A DNA stretch of 64,000 bases from Methylobacterium aquaticum (GCF_016804325.1 NZ_CP043627.1:3547001-3611000), one strand, 5' to 3'. Positions 45,301 to 53,640 are shown, numbered from the stretch's first letter. Program-made: numbers and translations. The notes: generated from the letters alone by a model not told the origin.

Positions 45301-45552
45301 GAGGGCGAACTTGCAGACCGAGCGGTCGAGGTCGGTCTCGCACGGCGGGAAGCCGGCGCGGGCCTTGAACCACTGCCGGTCGCGGTCGACCAGGCTGACG
45401 AGCGCCACCGGGGCGTCGCAGAGGCGCCGTGCGAGATGGACGATGTCGTCGAAGCCGCGCTCGGGCGGGGTGTCGAGGATGGCGAAGGTGGAAAGCGCGC
45501 CGAGACGCTCGTCGTCCCCGACCGGGGATGGGCTGGTGAGATCGTGGTTCAC
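42364..45552 (-). CDS. HWE-family sensor histidine kinase with GAF and PAS domains
   Basis: The protein has 1062 residues. Two GAF domains (about 20-165 and 205-350) are followed by four PAS domains (about 365-850), the first with DYAIVVMDLDGRVTDWN as in blue-light- or redox-related PAS folds. The kinase core is HWE-type: phospho-His in LNHELSHRMKNLLAMVQAIA (about residue 866), LTLHELTTNAVKYGALS, WTE in RIAWTEIGG and GFGSRLIERGL. It is cytoplasmic. Its GTG start overlaps the Crp/Fnr regulator stop and its own stop overlaps the response regulator start, making a tightly coupled three-gene unit. Such kinases often feed the general stress response. Confidence 0.9.
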   Translation of the reverse strand: MNHDLTSPSPVGDDERLGALSTFAILDTPPERGFDDIVHLARRLCDAPVALVSLVDRDRQWFKARAGFPPCETDLDRSVCKFALAEADLLQIHDLTLDPRTRDNPLVTGEPYLRFYAGAPLRTPEGHALGSLCVIDHAPRPGGLSAAQAEDLTALARQVMDQLLLRRSLVERDAMIRERRASERERDVLSTTQADVAGAGGEQDVVLGKLLEGAMGAVPAADGAALELVDGQALEYRAVRGSLAGHKGLRVPLGDSSSGRTFTSNRPLLVSDARADAQVRQDVAASLDLGSAIHVPVTRGDAVLGVLKLQSRHADAFGERDLALLRMFAVTATSGLTQVSEAAAKAAVRAGEARYRAVFESMIDYAIVVMDLDGRVTDWNAGAEKILGWTVEEMRGRPADVFFTPEDRDAGISAREMHAAMTVGTGNDERWHLRKGGERFFALGVMMVLRDGAGAATGFVKVLRDRTEQRLAEERLRQSEERLQMALTASGGVGLWDWMVDTDLLHGDAQFARLYGLDAEEVAAGVTMERYQTFVVPDDIAPLRAAIRDTFDHGADFLVEYRLAVPGRPLRWIECRGSLVHDEAGVPLRFSGTAVDVSARKVAEVEAGKLAAIVAQSGDFIGFATPDGRADFVNEAGRRLVGMPDLAGTRTTRILDYFVPEEHPRLVEEVLPAVERDGFWEGEMHFRHFVTGAAVPVHYNVFAVRDAAGDLLGYGTVTRDLTEEHRNRESLRASETSLRAVLDTVPVGILFAEAPSGRIVGGNRRLEEILGHPVLPSPDTESYGQWVAFHEDGRRVEPREYPLSRIIREGAEQASLECHYQRGDGTKVWIEVVGVPMRDADGRMTGGVVAVADVDDRRKAQAHQDLLNHELSHRMKNLLAMVQAIAASTLRGATDMDAAREVLGSRLVALGKAHDMLLGGAAESAPLSAVVREGVGVQEAAGERVAFEGPNVEIAGKAALSLALTLHELTTNAVKYGALSVSQGRVSLTASLVETDDGPDLRIAWTEIGGPPVVPPSRKGFGSRLIERGLTAQVGARLALDYPREGVTCVIEAPLANFQSMQ

Positions 45553-46367
45553 GGGGCCAGTTCCCGAAGCGTGACAGCCGCGGACGAGGGCGGCTTCAGC
45601 CGGTCCGGCTCGCTGGCATCGACGGCGACCATCCGCCCGCCCGGCGCGTAAACCGCGCCGAGCACCTCGGCGAAGTGGTGGCGCACGGCAGCGTGGCACT
45701 CGCACGCGGCCGCCTCGGCGCGCTCGCGGTTCGGGAGCGTGAGCCGCCTATGACCGATCTCGATCAAGCCCTCGCGCCGCAGGCGCCCGAGCACCCCGGT
45801 GAGGTAGGCGCGGCGCACCCCGAGCATGTCGGCCAGGACCTCGTGGGTCACCGGCAGGTCCGGCGTCCCGAGACGGTCTTGGAGGGTCAGGAGCCACCGC
45901 AGGCAGCGCCGTTCGATGGTGTGGGCGGCGTTGCAGGCGACCGATTGCAGCACCTGCGCCAGCAGGCAGTCGGCGTAGCGCACGAATAGGTCGCGGACCG
46001 CCTTCGAGGCGTGCTTGGCCTCGGCCAGACGGTCGGCATCGATGCGGATGACCGGGCCGGCGACCTGCACCACCGCCTGGCCGAAGGCCGGCAGGTAGCC
46101 GTGGCTGACCACGCCGCCGATGGCTCCCTCGCGACCGACCGTGGCGGTCTCGACCGACTTGCCGTCCTGGAGCGGCACCACCAGCGTGACGACGCAGCCC
46201 TGGGCCGGGAACGTGACGTGGCTGACGTCGTCGCCGGCCCGAAACAGCACGTCGCCGCGCCCAACCTCGCGTCGCTCCACGTAGGGCGTCAACAGCGCCC
46301 GGTCGTCATGGTCGAGAGCTTCGAGCAGCAGGTTGCCGTCGAGGGAGCGGAGCGGGAAGCTGGGCAC
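45549..46367 (-). CDS. Crp/Fnr-family transcription regulator
   Basis: The protein is about 272 residues from GTG 46367; the open frame extends to 46643 but the extra residues are not protein-like. It has a cyclic-nucleotide-type beta-roll (residues 20-140; VLFRAGDDVSHVTFPAQGCV, GREGAIGGV), a dimer helix, and a C-terminal Crp helix-turn-helix (THEVLADMLGVRRAYLTGVLGRL). There is no Fnr-type cysteine cluster at the N-terminus. It heads an operon with the HWE kinase and the single-domain response regulator. Confidence 0.87.
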   Translation of the reverse strand: MPSFPLRSLDGNLLLEALDHDDRALLTPYVERREVGRGDVLFRAGDDVSHVTFPAQGCVVTLVVPLQDGKSVETATVGREGAIGGVVSHGYLPAFGQAVVQVAGPVIRIDADRLAEAKHASKAVRDLFVRYADCLLAQVLQSVACNAAHTIERRCLRWLLTLQDRLGTPDLPVTHEVLADMLGVRRAYLTGVLGRLRREGLIEIGHRRLTLPNRERAEAAACECHAAVRHHFAEVLGAVYAPGGRMVAVDASEPDRLKPPSSAAVTLRELAP

Positions 46368-46748
46368 GGGGAACTTCTGCCGGCGGTGATTGGGTCGCCC
46401 AATAGCGGGTTTCCCGGCGCAAAGATGTCCATTATCTGACAAGTTACCGTGATGTGGGTTCCGGCGACCCGCATTTTCCGGATGTCGGGGCCGGGCATCT
46501 GAAGAAGCTGTCTTTTCGAGGACGGGTCCGGGTATGGCCCGTCCTCGCATGTCCATCATCGGCTCGTGCCGACCAGGCGTGGCCGGGTTTCCGTCACCCG
46601 GAACGAGCATGCCAGGACGCTTGCAAGCCAGCGCTTCTCTCAATTCCCAAGCAGCTTATGGCCACCTGATGATCGGTCCGGTCCGGACCTGCCGACCGCT
46701 CGTCCACGCGTCTCTAATGGGACACGACATGCTAACGTCGTGCTCGCC
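46368..46748. other. Intergenic stretch with a strong hairpin
   Basis: The 381 bp between the Crp/Fnr gene and the IS256 element. A hairpin with 10-bp arms (CGAGGACGGG/CCCGTCCTCG) spans 46517-46547, without a T-run on either side that would make it a typical terminator. A sequence GGGACACGAC at about 46718-46727 repeats the right end of the adjacent IS256 element. Confidence 0.45.
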
Positions 46749-47367
46749 GATCGTGTCCCAGGGCGTGGTGTAGCTGGGTTTGGTCCACCACGGCGACCGG
46801 CAGGGCCGGACTGGTCAGACTGCGAGGTTTGGCAGGCTGACGAGGGGATCATCGCCGATTGGGGCGATGCTTTACAGGATCATGGTGCGGCAGCGTTGCA
46901 CGGCCCACTCGTCGTTCCGCTCGAGCAGGATCGCTCCGACGAGCCTGCGGATCGAGGGTTCGTCGGGGAAGATGCCGACGACCTCGGTGCGGCGCTTGAT
47001 CTCGCCGTTGAGGCGCTCCAACGGGTTGGTCGAGTGCAGCTTGGCGCGGTGAGCCGCCGGGAAGCCCATGGAGGCCAGCACGTCGGTCTCGGCCGCGTCC
47101 ATGAGGGCTGCCAGCTTGGGCACCTTGGGCCGGAGCTGATCGGCCACCCGCCGCCACTGCTGGCGAGCGGCCTCGGCGTCCTCCTGGGCGAAGGCGGTGG
47201 CGATGAAGGCCGAGACGACGCGCCGGCCCGAGCGGCCGGCACCGCTGCCAGGAGGCGGTCATCACCTTGGCGATGGACGCCTTGATGCCCTCATGCGCGT
47301 CCGAGATCACCAGCTTGACCCCCCGCAGGCCGCGCCGGGCCAGTTTGCGCAGGAACTCGGTCCAGAA

Positions 47368-47391
47368 GAGCTTGCCCCGGACTTGATCCGG
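47368..47391. repeat. 24-bp palindromic insert, copy 2 (inside IS256 transposase)
   Basis: Identical over 24 bp to the insert at 32598-32621. On the transposase strand it adds eight codons (PDQVRGKL) between SEAET and FWTEF, keeping the frame. Arms CCCCGGA/TCCGGGG flank CTTGA. Confidence 0.75.
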
Positions 47392-47430
47392 GGTCTCGGC
47401 CTCCGACGGGCCGATGTCGAGGCCCAGCAC

Positions 47431-47465
47431 GGGTTCCCATCGTGGCAGGCCACGATGGGTGCCCC
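47431..47465. repeat. 35-bp insert containing a second palindrome (inside IS256 transposase)
   Basis: Between the codons GRRE and VLGLDIG of the transposase, 35 extra bases shift the frame. The core (47436-47459) is a perfect palindrome with 10-bp arms CCCATCGTGG/CCACGATGGG around CAGG. It differs from the other palindromic insert in sequence. Confidence 0.7.
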
Positions 47466-48394
47466 CTCGCGCCGCCCGTCCGTGTTGACGCCCACCGCCA
47501 CGATGACGGCCACCGAGACGATACGGTGGTTCCGGCGCACCTTCACGTAGGTCGCGTCGATCCAGAGATAGGGCCACTCGCCCTCGATCGGCCGGTCGAG
47601 GCAGGCGTTCACCCGCTCGTCGATCTCCTGGCACAGCCGGCTGACCTGGCTCTTGAAGATGCCCGCTCCGCCCAAGGCCTGGACCAGATCGTCGACCGCA
47701 CGGGTCGAGATACCCTGGATGTAGGCCTCCTGGATCGCGGCTGTCAGCGCCTTCTCGGTCATCCGGCGCGGCTCCAGGAAGCTCGGGAAGTCGCTCCCCG
47801 TCCGCAGCTTCGGGATGCGCAGCTCGACCGTACCGGCTCGCGTCTGCCAGTCCCGGTCACGATAGCCGTTCCGCTGGGCCAGCCGCTCCGGGCTCTTCTC
47901 GCCGTGGGCCGCGCCGGTCAGGCCAGCCACCTCCAGTTCCATCAGGCGCTGCGCGGCAAAGCCGATCATCTCGCGCAGCACGTCCGCGTCGGCGCTCTTC
48001 TCAGCCAGCGCCCGCAGGCTCATAACGGCATCGGTCATCGGGGTCTCCCGGGTTCGGGGTTGGTGCTCGCAACCCGATCCTGACCCGTCACCGCCGATGG
48101 CCACCCCCGCGTGAGACCCCGCCTGCTACAGCGCTGTGGAGGGCGCGCAGGCGGGATCTCCCGCTCTCGTCCAGCTACACCACTCCAAGGGACACGACCC
48201 GCTGGAAAACCCCGTTCCAAACCATCTGTCAGGCCTGGACCAAAGATCAGGACCGGTTCAAGAGTGATCCGCACCACCTTATTCCGGGACCAAACATCTA
48301 ATCGCCAGTGTGAATTATTGAATTTACGAAGAAGATGTATCTTTAGCGCTGTCGGATCCGCGCCAGTCAAGCCCCAGATACCAGGCGGTCATTG

Positions 48395-49651
48395 TCATCG
48401 AGCACCCGTTATGCGCCCAGCCGAAACACCGGTCGACCGGACCAGACGGCTCTCGTAGTCGAAGAGCGTACCCGCGGCCTCGAACAACGCCAGGGGCAGG
48501 GACGTTCCGCTCGCTCGCAGCCGTCGGAAGTTCACGGCAATGTCCGGGGGTGAGATCACGCCAACGGCCAGGCGGCCGGCCTCCGACCGGCCCGACAAGA
48601 CGTCGAGCGCGTAGAGGGCCGCGAGATGGGCGTTCGACTCGAACCGGATGCCGATCGACAGGGCAGCGCTGTCCTCGCCGGCCTTGACGAGATCGGGCAC
48701 AGCGCTCAGCACCGGAACCCGTCCGGCATGGGCGTTGATCGCCGCCATCCGGCGAAAGATCGAGGTGCTGCCAGTGACCCAGAACACGCTCGCTTCGAGC
48801 GACGGATCCGAACGCGTCATCTCGGCCACCGTCTCCCTCATCCGGCGTTCGACCTCGGGAGCGGAGTCGGCGTCGGTCAGCGACAGGGTCGTCGCCTGGA
48901 GGCCGCGCGCCTGCGCGTAGGCCTGGAGCGGCTTCACCTGCGTCTCGAGGGCGCTCACGTTCTGAGGATCCTCGATCACGACGATGCGCTTCAGCGCCGG
49001 CTTCAGGGTCGTGAGATAGGCCATCTGCACGTCGATCGGGACGTTGAGGGACGTGAAGGCGAAATTCGTCCCCGAGCCGCGGTCGTAGCCCGGGGATTGC
49101 CCGAGCAGAACCGGGTCCTTCGCGCAGACGGTCACCACTGGAATCGCGCCGCCGCGGTAATGCTCCCAGAGCCAGGCGGTGCTCTCGGATCCCATGGCCA
49201 GGATCAGGGAAAACCCCTCGTCGGCCGCACGCTGCAGGACGGCCCGCCCCCTGGCATCGTCATTGCCGAAATTGACGGCCGTCACGACGAGGTGGTGTCC
49301 CTGGTCCTGGCCTTTCCGTGAGAAGACGGCGAGCATCGTCGCCATCGCGACGTCGTAGGCGTCGGATTGCCGCGGATAGACCACCATCACCCGGCGCAAC
49401 GGTCCTGCCGGGGCGTGCCGCGGGCGGAGGGTCACCTCCTGCGGCCGGTCGGGACTCCGCTCCACGGACCAGCCGGCGAGGGCTTCGTCGCCGGGGTGGA
49501 ACCATTCCGCCGCACGCGCCGCCGGCACCGCCCCGGCCACGACGACCCCGACCACGAGTGCAACGACGACCGTTGGGAGGAAACGGGCGAGACCGATCGG
49601 CGCGGTGCGGCGCCGGATGGGGGTGAAGGGCATCACGGCCGGGCTCGTCAC
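48395..49651 (-). CDS. ABC-type substrate-binding protein (TrpX/PF04392-like)
   Basis: The 418-residue protein has an N-terminal hydrophobic signal segment (residues 20-42, ending ARAAE). The mature domain resembles the ABC_sub_bind family, with VMVVYPRQSDAYD, GNDDARGRAVLQRAADEGFSLILAMGS and FTSLNVPIDVQMAYL. The expected role is solute capture in the periplasm. No ABC permease or ATPase is nearby; instead its GTG start overlaps the stop of the sensor-MFS gene (49648-49651, GTGA). ATG 49633 is an alternative start. Confidence 0.85.
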   Translation of the reverse strand: MTSPAVMPFTPIRRRTAPIGLARFLPTVVVALVVGVVVAGAVPAARAAEWFHPGDEALAGWSVERSPDRPQEVTLRPRHAPAGPLRRVMVVYPRQSDAYDVAMATMLAVFSRKGQDQGHHLVVTAVNFGNDDARGRAVLQRAADEGFSLILAMGSESTAWLWEHYRGGAIPVVTVCAKDPVLLGQSPGYDRGSGTNFAFTSLNVPIDVQMAYLTTLKPALKRIVVIEDPQNVSALETQVKPLQAYAQARGLQATTLSLTDADSAPEVERRMRETVAEMTRSDPSLEASVFWVTGSTSIFRRMAAINAHAGRVPVLSAVPDLVKAGEDSAALSIGIRFESNAHLAALYALDVLSGRSEAGRLAVGVISPPDIAVNFRRLRASGTSLPLALFEAAGTLFDYESRLVRSTGVSAGRITGAR

Positions 49652-52011
49652 TGGATGGCCTCCGCGGCGCCATCGTCGGAGCGGCGCGACAGCACGAGGA
49701 ACAGCAGGCCGGACGCCAGGGTAGCGGCGCCGATCCAGGCCATTGCCTGGAATGTCTGCCCGGCCATCAGGAAGACCTGCGCGACGATCATCGGACCGAG
49801 CACGTGCCCGCCCCGTTCGAGCAAGCGATACGCGGCGGCGGCGTTGGCGGTGCCGACGCGCGCGGCGATCCGCGCCTCGACCACGTGGGTGAGGATCGGC
49901 GCGTTGACGAGCCCGTGCGCCAGTCCGATCACCGTCACCCCGGCGACGGCGAGCGCGATCGGCCCGCCGCCGGCCAGGGAGATCAGGATCAGCCCGAACC
50001 CGGTGAGACCGGCGCCCTGCACGAGGAGGCCGGTCGTGTCGTTGGTGCGGTCCGCCCGGGCCGAGGCGACATGCGACGCGAGGATGACCGCGCCGGCATA
50101 GAGCATCGTCATCTGCCCGATATCCTCCTTCGGCAGGCCGTGCCGGGCCAGCAGGAGCGGCAGGCCGAACAGCACGATGCCGGTGAGCACGGCCTTGGCG
50201 GGGGCGCCGATCAGCAGGATGGTCGCCAGGAAGGTACGGTCGCGCAGGAGGGTCGCGACGACCCGCCCGAGCGGCGCTGCGGAGGCCGGCGCCGGACGGG
50301 CCGGCGCGCGGAGGGACGGCAGGGTCAGGCGGACGTAGAGCGCCGCCGTCGCGGCCACCAGGGCAGCAAGGGCGAACACGCCCTTCGGCTGCAGCGAGGA
50401 GACGAGCAGCGAGCCGATCGCCATCCCGGCGATCATCCCGGCCTGGAAGCCGAACACGATGACGCCGCCCGCCCTGGTCTTGCGCGCCGGAGAAGCGGTG
50501 GCAAGGAGGTAGGCCTGGACGCCGATGAACAGGATGCCCTGGCCGATGCCCGACAGGCCCCGCGCCGCGAGCGCCGCCCAGAACTGGGCCCCCGCGAGGG
50601 TGGAGGCACCCGCCATCACCCCCAGCCCGAGGGCCGAGAGGACGAGGCCGGCGAGGATGAGGGACCTCGCGGAGACCCGGCCTTCGAGCCGGCCGGCGGG
50701 CAGCAGGGCGAGGGCGAAGGCCAGGTAATAGGCGACGAAGGGCGCCGAGGCCGCCCCTGCCGGCAGACCCGCGGCGGCGGCCGCCGCCTGGATCGTCTGC
50801 GGCAGGAAGGCGTAGCAGAGATGCTCGGAGAGGATCGCCAGGAAGAAGACCGGCGTGACGAGGGCGCCGGCAGCCTCGCCGCGGGTCGATTCCGTCCCCT
50901 CCCCGCCCCGGCCCTGCGCGGCGCGGGCAGCGCCCATCAGGATGCCGGCGATCAGCCCGCAGGCGACGAGCAGGGCCGCGAAGTTCTTCGCGCTTCGTGC
51001 GACCTGGGCATAGACCGTGCTGCGCGGCAGCGCCACCCGGACCTGGACCACAGGCTTTGCCCCCGGCGCCGACACGGTGACCGCGTAGTCGAAGTCGCCG
51101 GGATCGGCGGCCCAGGACTGGCCGACCTCCGCACCGCCACTCTGCGCCCGGATTCGGCCATCCACCACCAGGGCGGCGGCCCGGATGTCGGGATGGACCT
51201 GGCGATACTCGGCAAACAGCGCGTCGAGCCCCGTGATGTCGTCGAAGCGCAGGCCGTAGGCGACGATGTCGTCGAGCCGGATCGCCAGGCTGCGGGACAG
51301 CGAGGTCGCCCGCGCCTGGGCGCCGTCGGAATAGATCCCGATCAGGGCGCCGACGATCACGACGGTCGTGCCAAGGAAGGCCGCGACGAAGGCGAGCCCG
51401 GTCCGGCGCCAGCGCCGGGCCTCGTCGAGAGCGGCGGGAAGGGCGAGGACGACGAGGGCGAAGGCCGCCGTGACGGCCAGGACCACGGCGAGGAGCGACG
51501 CGAAGACGCGTTCGACCTGCGCGGCGATCGCGCGTCGCTGCGTCGTCAGGACGATGTCGCCGACGCGCTCGAAACGGTCCGCCACCGGAAGGGCGACGCG
51601 GATCGCATCGCCGGTCTGGCACGTCACGGCGGTCGAGGCCGCGACCTGCATGATCGTGGCCCGGGCGGCGTCGCAGGCCGGCGAGTCCCAGCCGGGAAAG
51701 ACCGGCCGCCCGGCCGGATCGCGCAGGCCGATCCCGTCGATCAGCGCATCCGCCTCCCGCGCCGCCTCGGCCCGGGCGGGAAAGCCCACGAATTGATGGA
51801 TCGGCAGGCCGGGGCGGACGAAGCGCTCGATCTCGCCCTGCAGGATGCGCCCCTGGGCCAGCAGCTTCTCGGTCTGGATCTGCTCGGCCACGCGGGTGGC
51901 GTCGCTGAACGCGATGTAGAGCAGGAGGAGCAGCGACGAGGCCGCGAGGAGCACGAGGACGATCGCATCCTTCATCCTCCGCGCGCGAAGGCCACTGCTG
52001 CCTGTCGTCAC
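49648..52011 (-). CDS. MFS transporter with an N-terminal membrane sensor-like region
   Basis: The protein has 787 residues, about twice the size of a normal MFS carrier. The first half has a membrane helix (about 13-33), an extracytoplasmic domain with two cysteines (SPACDA and AVTCQTGD), two more helices (about 172-226), a second extracytoplasmic domain (about 230-340; RLDDIVAYGLRFDDITGL) and another helix. From about residue 380 a 12-helix MFS domain follows (AYYLAFALALLPAGRLEGRVSARSL and RADRTN loops). The double extracytoplasmic design resembles Cache/CHASE sensors. It is translationally coupled to a binding protein gene. The transported compound is unknown. Confidence 0.85.
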   Translation of the reverse strand: MTTGSSGLRARRMKDAIVLVLLAASSLLLLLYIAFSDATRVAEQIQTEKLLAQGRILQGEIERFVRPGLPIHQFVGFPARAEAAREADALIDGIGLRDPAGRPVFPGWDSPACDAARATIMQVAASTAVTCQTGDAIRVALPVADRFERVGDIVLTTQRRAIAAQVERVFASLLAVVLAVTAAFALVVLALPAALDEARRWRRTGLAFVAAFLGTTVVIVGALIGIYSDGAQARATSLSRSLAIRLDDIVAYGLRFDDITGLDALFAEYRQVHPDIRAAALVVDGRIRAQSGGAEVGQSWAADPGDFDYAVTVSAPGAKPVVQVRVALPRSTVYAQVARSAKNFAALLVACGLIAGILMGAARAAQGRGGEGTESTRGEAAGALVTPVFFLAILSEHLCYAFLPQTIQAAAAAAGLPAGAASAPFVAYYLAFALALLPAGRLEGRVSARSLILAGLVLSALGLGVMAGASTLAGAQFWAALAARGLSGIGQGILFIGVQAYLLATASPARKTRAGGVIVFGFQAGMIAGMAIGSLLVSSLQPKGVFALAALVAATAALYVRLTLPSLRAPARPAPASAAPLGRVVATLLRDRTFLATILLIGAPAKAVLTGIVLFGLPLLLARHGLPKEDIGQMTMLYAGAVILASHVASARADRTNDTTGLLVQGAGLTGFGLILISLAGGGPIALAVAGVTVIGLAHGLVNAPILTHVVEARIAARVGTANAAAAYRLLERGGHVLGPMIVAQVFLMAGQTFQAMAWIGAATLASGLLFLVLSRRSDDGAAEAIQ

Positions 52012-52439
52012 GATCCCGCTCCCCCTCGCCGCCCGGCCACCCGCGCCCGGCCAGGCTCAAAGTCGAAGCCAAAGGTTAAACCTTCGGGCCCAGCGTCTCG
52101 AACATGGGCGCCGGATTCAGAGCAAACTTCTTATACAGATGCGCCCCATCAGTATGAAGCGGTGAGTCGGCATAGCTCACGCGAACAAGGACTGTATGAT
52201 TCCTTAACCTGCCGCACCTATCGTCCCGGACACACTCGAACGCTACGGAATGGGTGATGATGCGCTGGCGGCGGGCACAACCACGGCACGAAAGCCCCAG
52301 AGCAGTCTGTGACGAAGGGAATACCCGTTCGTCCCGGGAAACTTGGCGGCTGAGAACTCGGCAGCATCGAGGACCAAGAGCATCATCCGGCGGTCAAGCG
52401 CCTGGGCCGCGCTCTCGGCTCCCGCGAGGCCCGGGCGCT
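52012..52439. other. Intergenic region between divergent genes
   Basis: The 428-bp gap upstream of both the MFS gene (minus) and the TctC-like gene (plus). It includes an AT-richer stretch at about 52115-52210 likely to hold promoters. An open frame begins at ATG 52254 in phase with the TctC-like gene but reads as low-complexity Arg/Pro sequence. I see no other feature. Confidence 0.4.
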
Positions 52440-53438
52440 TTGCAGCGGAACCCGGACCGATTCCTGCCCCTCGCCGCGGCGCTCGCCTGCCTCGTGCCGC
52501 CGGGGGTCGGCGCGACGGCAGCCCGCGCTGCCGGGACCTATCCGGTCAAGCCGATCGTCATCGTCGTCCCGGCGCCGCGGGGCGGTGGCACCGATGTGTT
52601 CGCGCGCGAACTCGCCGCCCTGGCCGAGGAGGACCTCAAACAGACGCTGATCGTCGACAACCGCCCCCGGAACGGCGGCACCGACGGCATCGCCCGCACG
52701 GTCGCATCGGCACCGGACGGGTACACGGTCGCCTTCACGTGGAACAGCCCTCTCACCGCCGCCCCCCTGGCCGGCACGCTGCCCTACGGCCCTGGAAGCT
52801 ACCGGCCGGTCATGTCCGTCGGGTTCTCGTCATACGTCCTGTGCGTGCGGCCCGATTTCCCGGCGGAGTCGGCCCGTGGGCTGGTGGACGCGCTGAAAAC
52901 CCGGCCCGGCGGCTACACCCTCGGCAATGACGGGATGGGCGGCATCCTGCATCTGGGGACCGAGCGCATCTTCCGCGCCGTCGGCGCGCAGGTCCGATCG
53001 GTGCCGTTCGTCGGCGCAGTCGACACCGCCCGCTCCTTCCTGGCCGGTCAGGTCGACATCTATGGCGGCTCGCTCTCGGCCATCCTGCCCCATCTGCGGG
53101 AGAAGCGGGCGCGATGCCTGATGCTGACCTCGGCCAGCGACAACCCGGTGATGCCGGAGGCGCAGGGCCTGGCGCATCTCGGCCTCGGCGATGCCGAGAC
53201 GGTCTTGTGGTGGAGCCTGATCGCGCCAGCCCGCACGCCGCCCGAGGTGATCGGCCGACTCGAGGAGGCGCTCCTGCGGGCCGCTGCGACGCCCCGGTTC
53301 AAGGATCTGATGAAGGCCCAGGGCGCCGTGCATCGCCTGCGCGGCAGCGCCGAGACAGCCTCGGCGATCGGACGGGAGATCGACTCGCTGCGGGGAATCG
53401 CGGAGGCGATCGGCCTTCAACGGACCGCGTCGCGCTGA
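52440..53438 (+). CDS. TctC (Bug) family periplasmic solute-binding protein
   Basis: About 332 residues from a TTG at 52440, where a signal peptide starts (FLPLAAALACLVPPGVGATAARAA). The mature part has the Bug-family layout YPVKPIVIVVPAPRGGGTDVFAREL, NRPRNGGTDGI, FRAVGAQVRSVPFVG and GQVDIYGGSLSAILPHLR. These proteins bind carboxylates and normally serve tripartite tricarboxylate transporters, but no TctA/TctB genes are adjacent. If the in-frame ATG at 52254 were used, the signal peptide would be buried, so the shorter start is preferred. Confidence 0.82.
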   Translation: MQRNPDRFLPLAAALACLVPPGVGATAARAAGTYPVKPIVIVVPAPRGGGTDVFARELAALAEEDLKQTLIVDNRPRNGGTDGIARTVASAPDGYTVAFTWNSPLTAAPLAGTLPYGPGSYRPVMSVGFSSYVLCVRPDFPAESARGLVDALKTRPGGYTLGNDGMGGILHLGTERIFRAVGAQVRSVPFVGAVDTARSFLAGQVDIYGGSLSAILPHLREKRARCLMLTSASDNPVMPEAQGLAHLGLGDAETVLWWSLIAPARTPPEVIGRLEEALLRAAATPRFKDLMKAQGAVHRLRGSAETASAIGREIDSLRGIAEAIGLQRTASR

Positions 53439-53526
53439 GGCGGATCCGCCCCGAGCGGCGGCTCCACGGTCGCGGGACGCACCGATGGCTGCGTCCGTCA
53501 TCGACGCGTGAGCTCTGGTCGAAAAT

Positions 53527-53610
53527 TCAAATCGATTTGTCGCCGTGCATTTCCTGTAGTTTACTAGTAATATCTCGGATATAATCTTTGAACTGCTGCG
53601 CAGTTGGCAT
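53527..53610 (-). CDS. Candidate 27-residue mini-ORF opposite the export operon
   Basis: The minus strand encodes MPTAQQFKDYIRDITSKLQE and seven further residues, an amphipathic helix-like peptide, in an AT-rich patch just upstream of the export operon. There is no obvious ribosome binding site, so it may be chance. It is listed because such small ORFs are missed easily and it neighbours a peptide-export-type locus. Confidence 0.2.
   Translation of the reverse strand: MPTAQQFKDYIRDITSKLQEMHGDKSI
53580..53585 (+). promoter_or_regulatory. Possible -10 element upstream of the export operon
   Basis: A perfect TATAAT occurs 56 bp upstream of the ATP-grasp gene start, in an AT-rich pocket of an otherwise very GC-rich region. 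The hexamer 17 bp further upstream (TAGTTT) is a poor -35, so this is only a suggestion. Confidence 0.25.
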
Positions 53611-53640
53611 CTGTGGTAGTCTTGAGAAGGAGTCGAGAGC

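Larger units (their letters stand above)
46872..48038 (-). pseudogene. IS256-family (mutator-type) transposase, disrupted
   Basis: From ATG 48038 (after GGGAGA) the frame encodes [46 protein letters not shown] and DATYVKVR (first catalytic Asp). It stays intact up to GRRE, where a 35-bp insertion (47431-47465) shifts the frame. The next frame holds [13 protein letters not shown], an in-frame 24-bp insertion, then [14 protein letters not shown] and DAHEG. Near 47240 about 40 bp are lost and a third frame continues VSAFIATAF... through ADQLRPKVPKLAALMDAAE to a stop at 46872. The residues after that stop still resemble the normal C-terminus. The gene is dead. Confidence 0.85.
46749..48200. mobile_element. 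IS256-family insertion sequence, degenerate
   Basis: An element of about 1450 bp bounded by imperfect 28-bp inverted repeats: left 46749-46776 (GATCGTGTCCC...GTGTAGCTG), right 48173-48200 (CAGCTACACC...GGGACACGACC), differing at about five positions. It contains one transposase gene, broken as described. I see no clear target duplication. Confidence 0.75.

Noticed and set aside
42367..45651. A 1094-codon open frame on the plus strand across the HWE kinase gene
   Set aside because: It is a mirror frame of the kinase gene with Arg/His/Gln-rich, low-complexity translation and no start signal.
46517..46547. Hairpin considered as a rho-independent terminator
   Set aside because: The stem is strong, but neither strand has a T-run after it and no gene ends close by.
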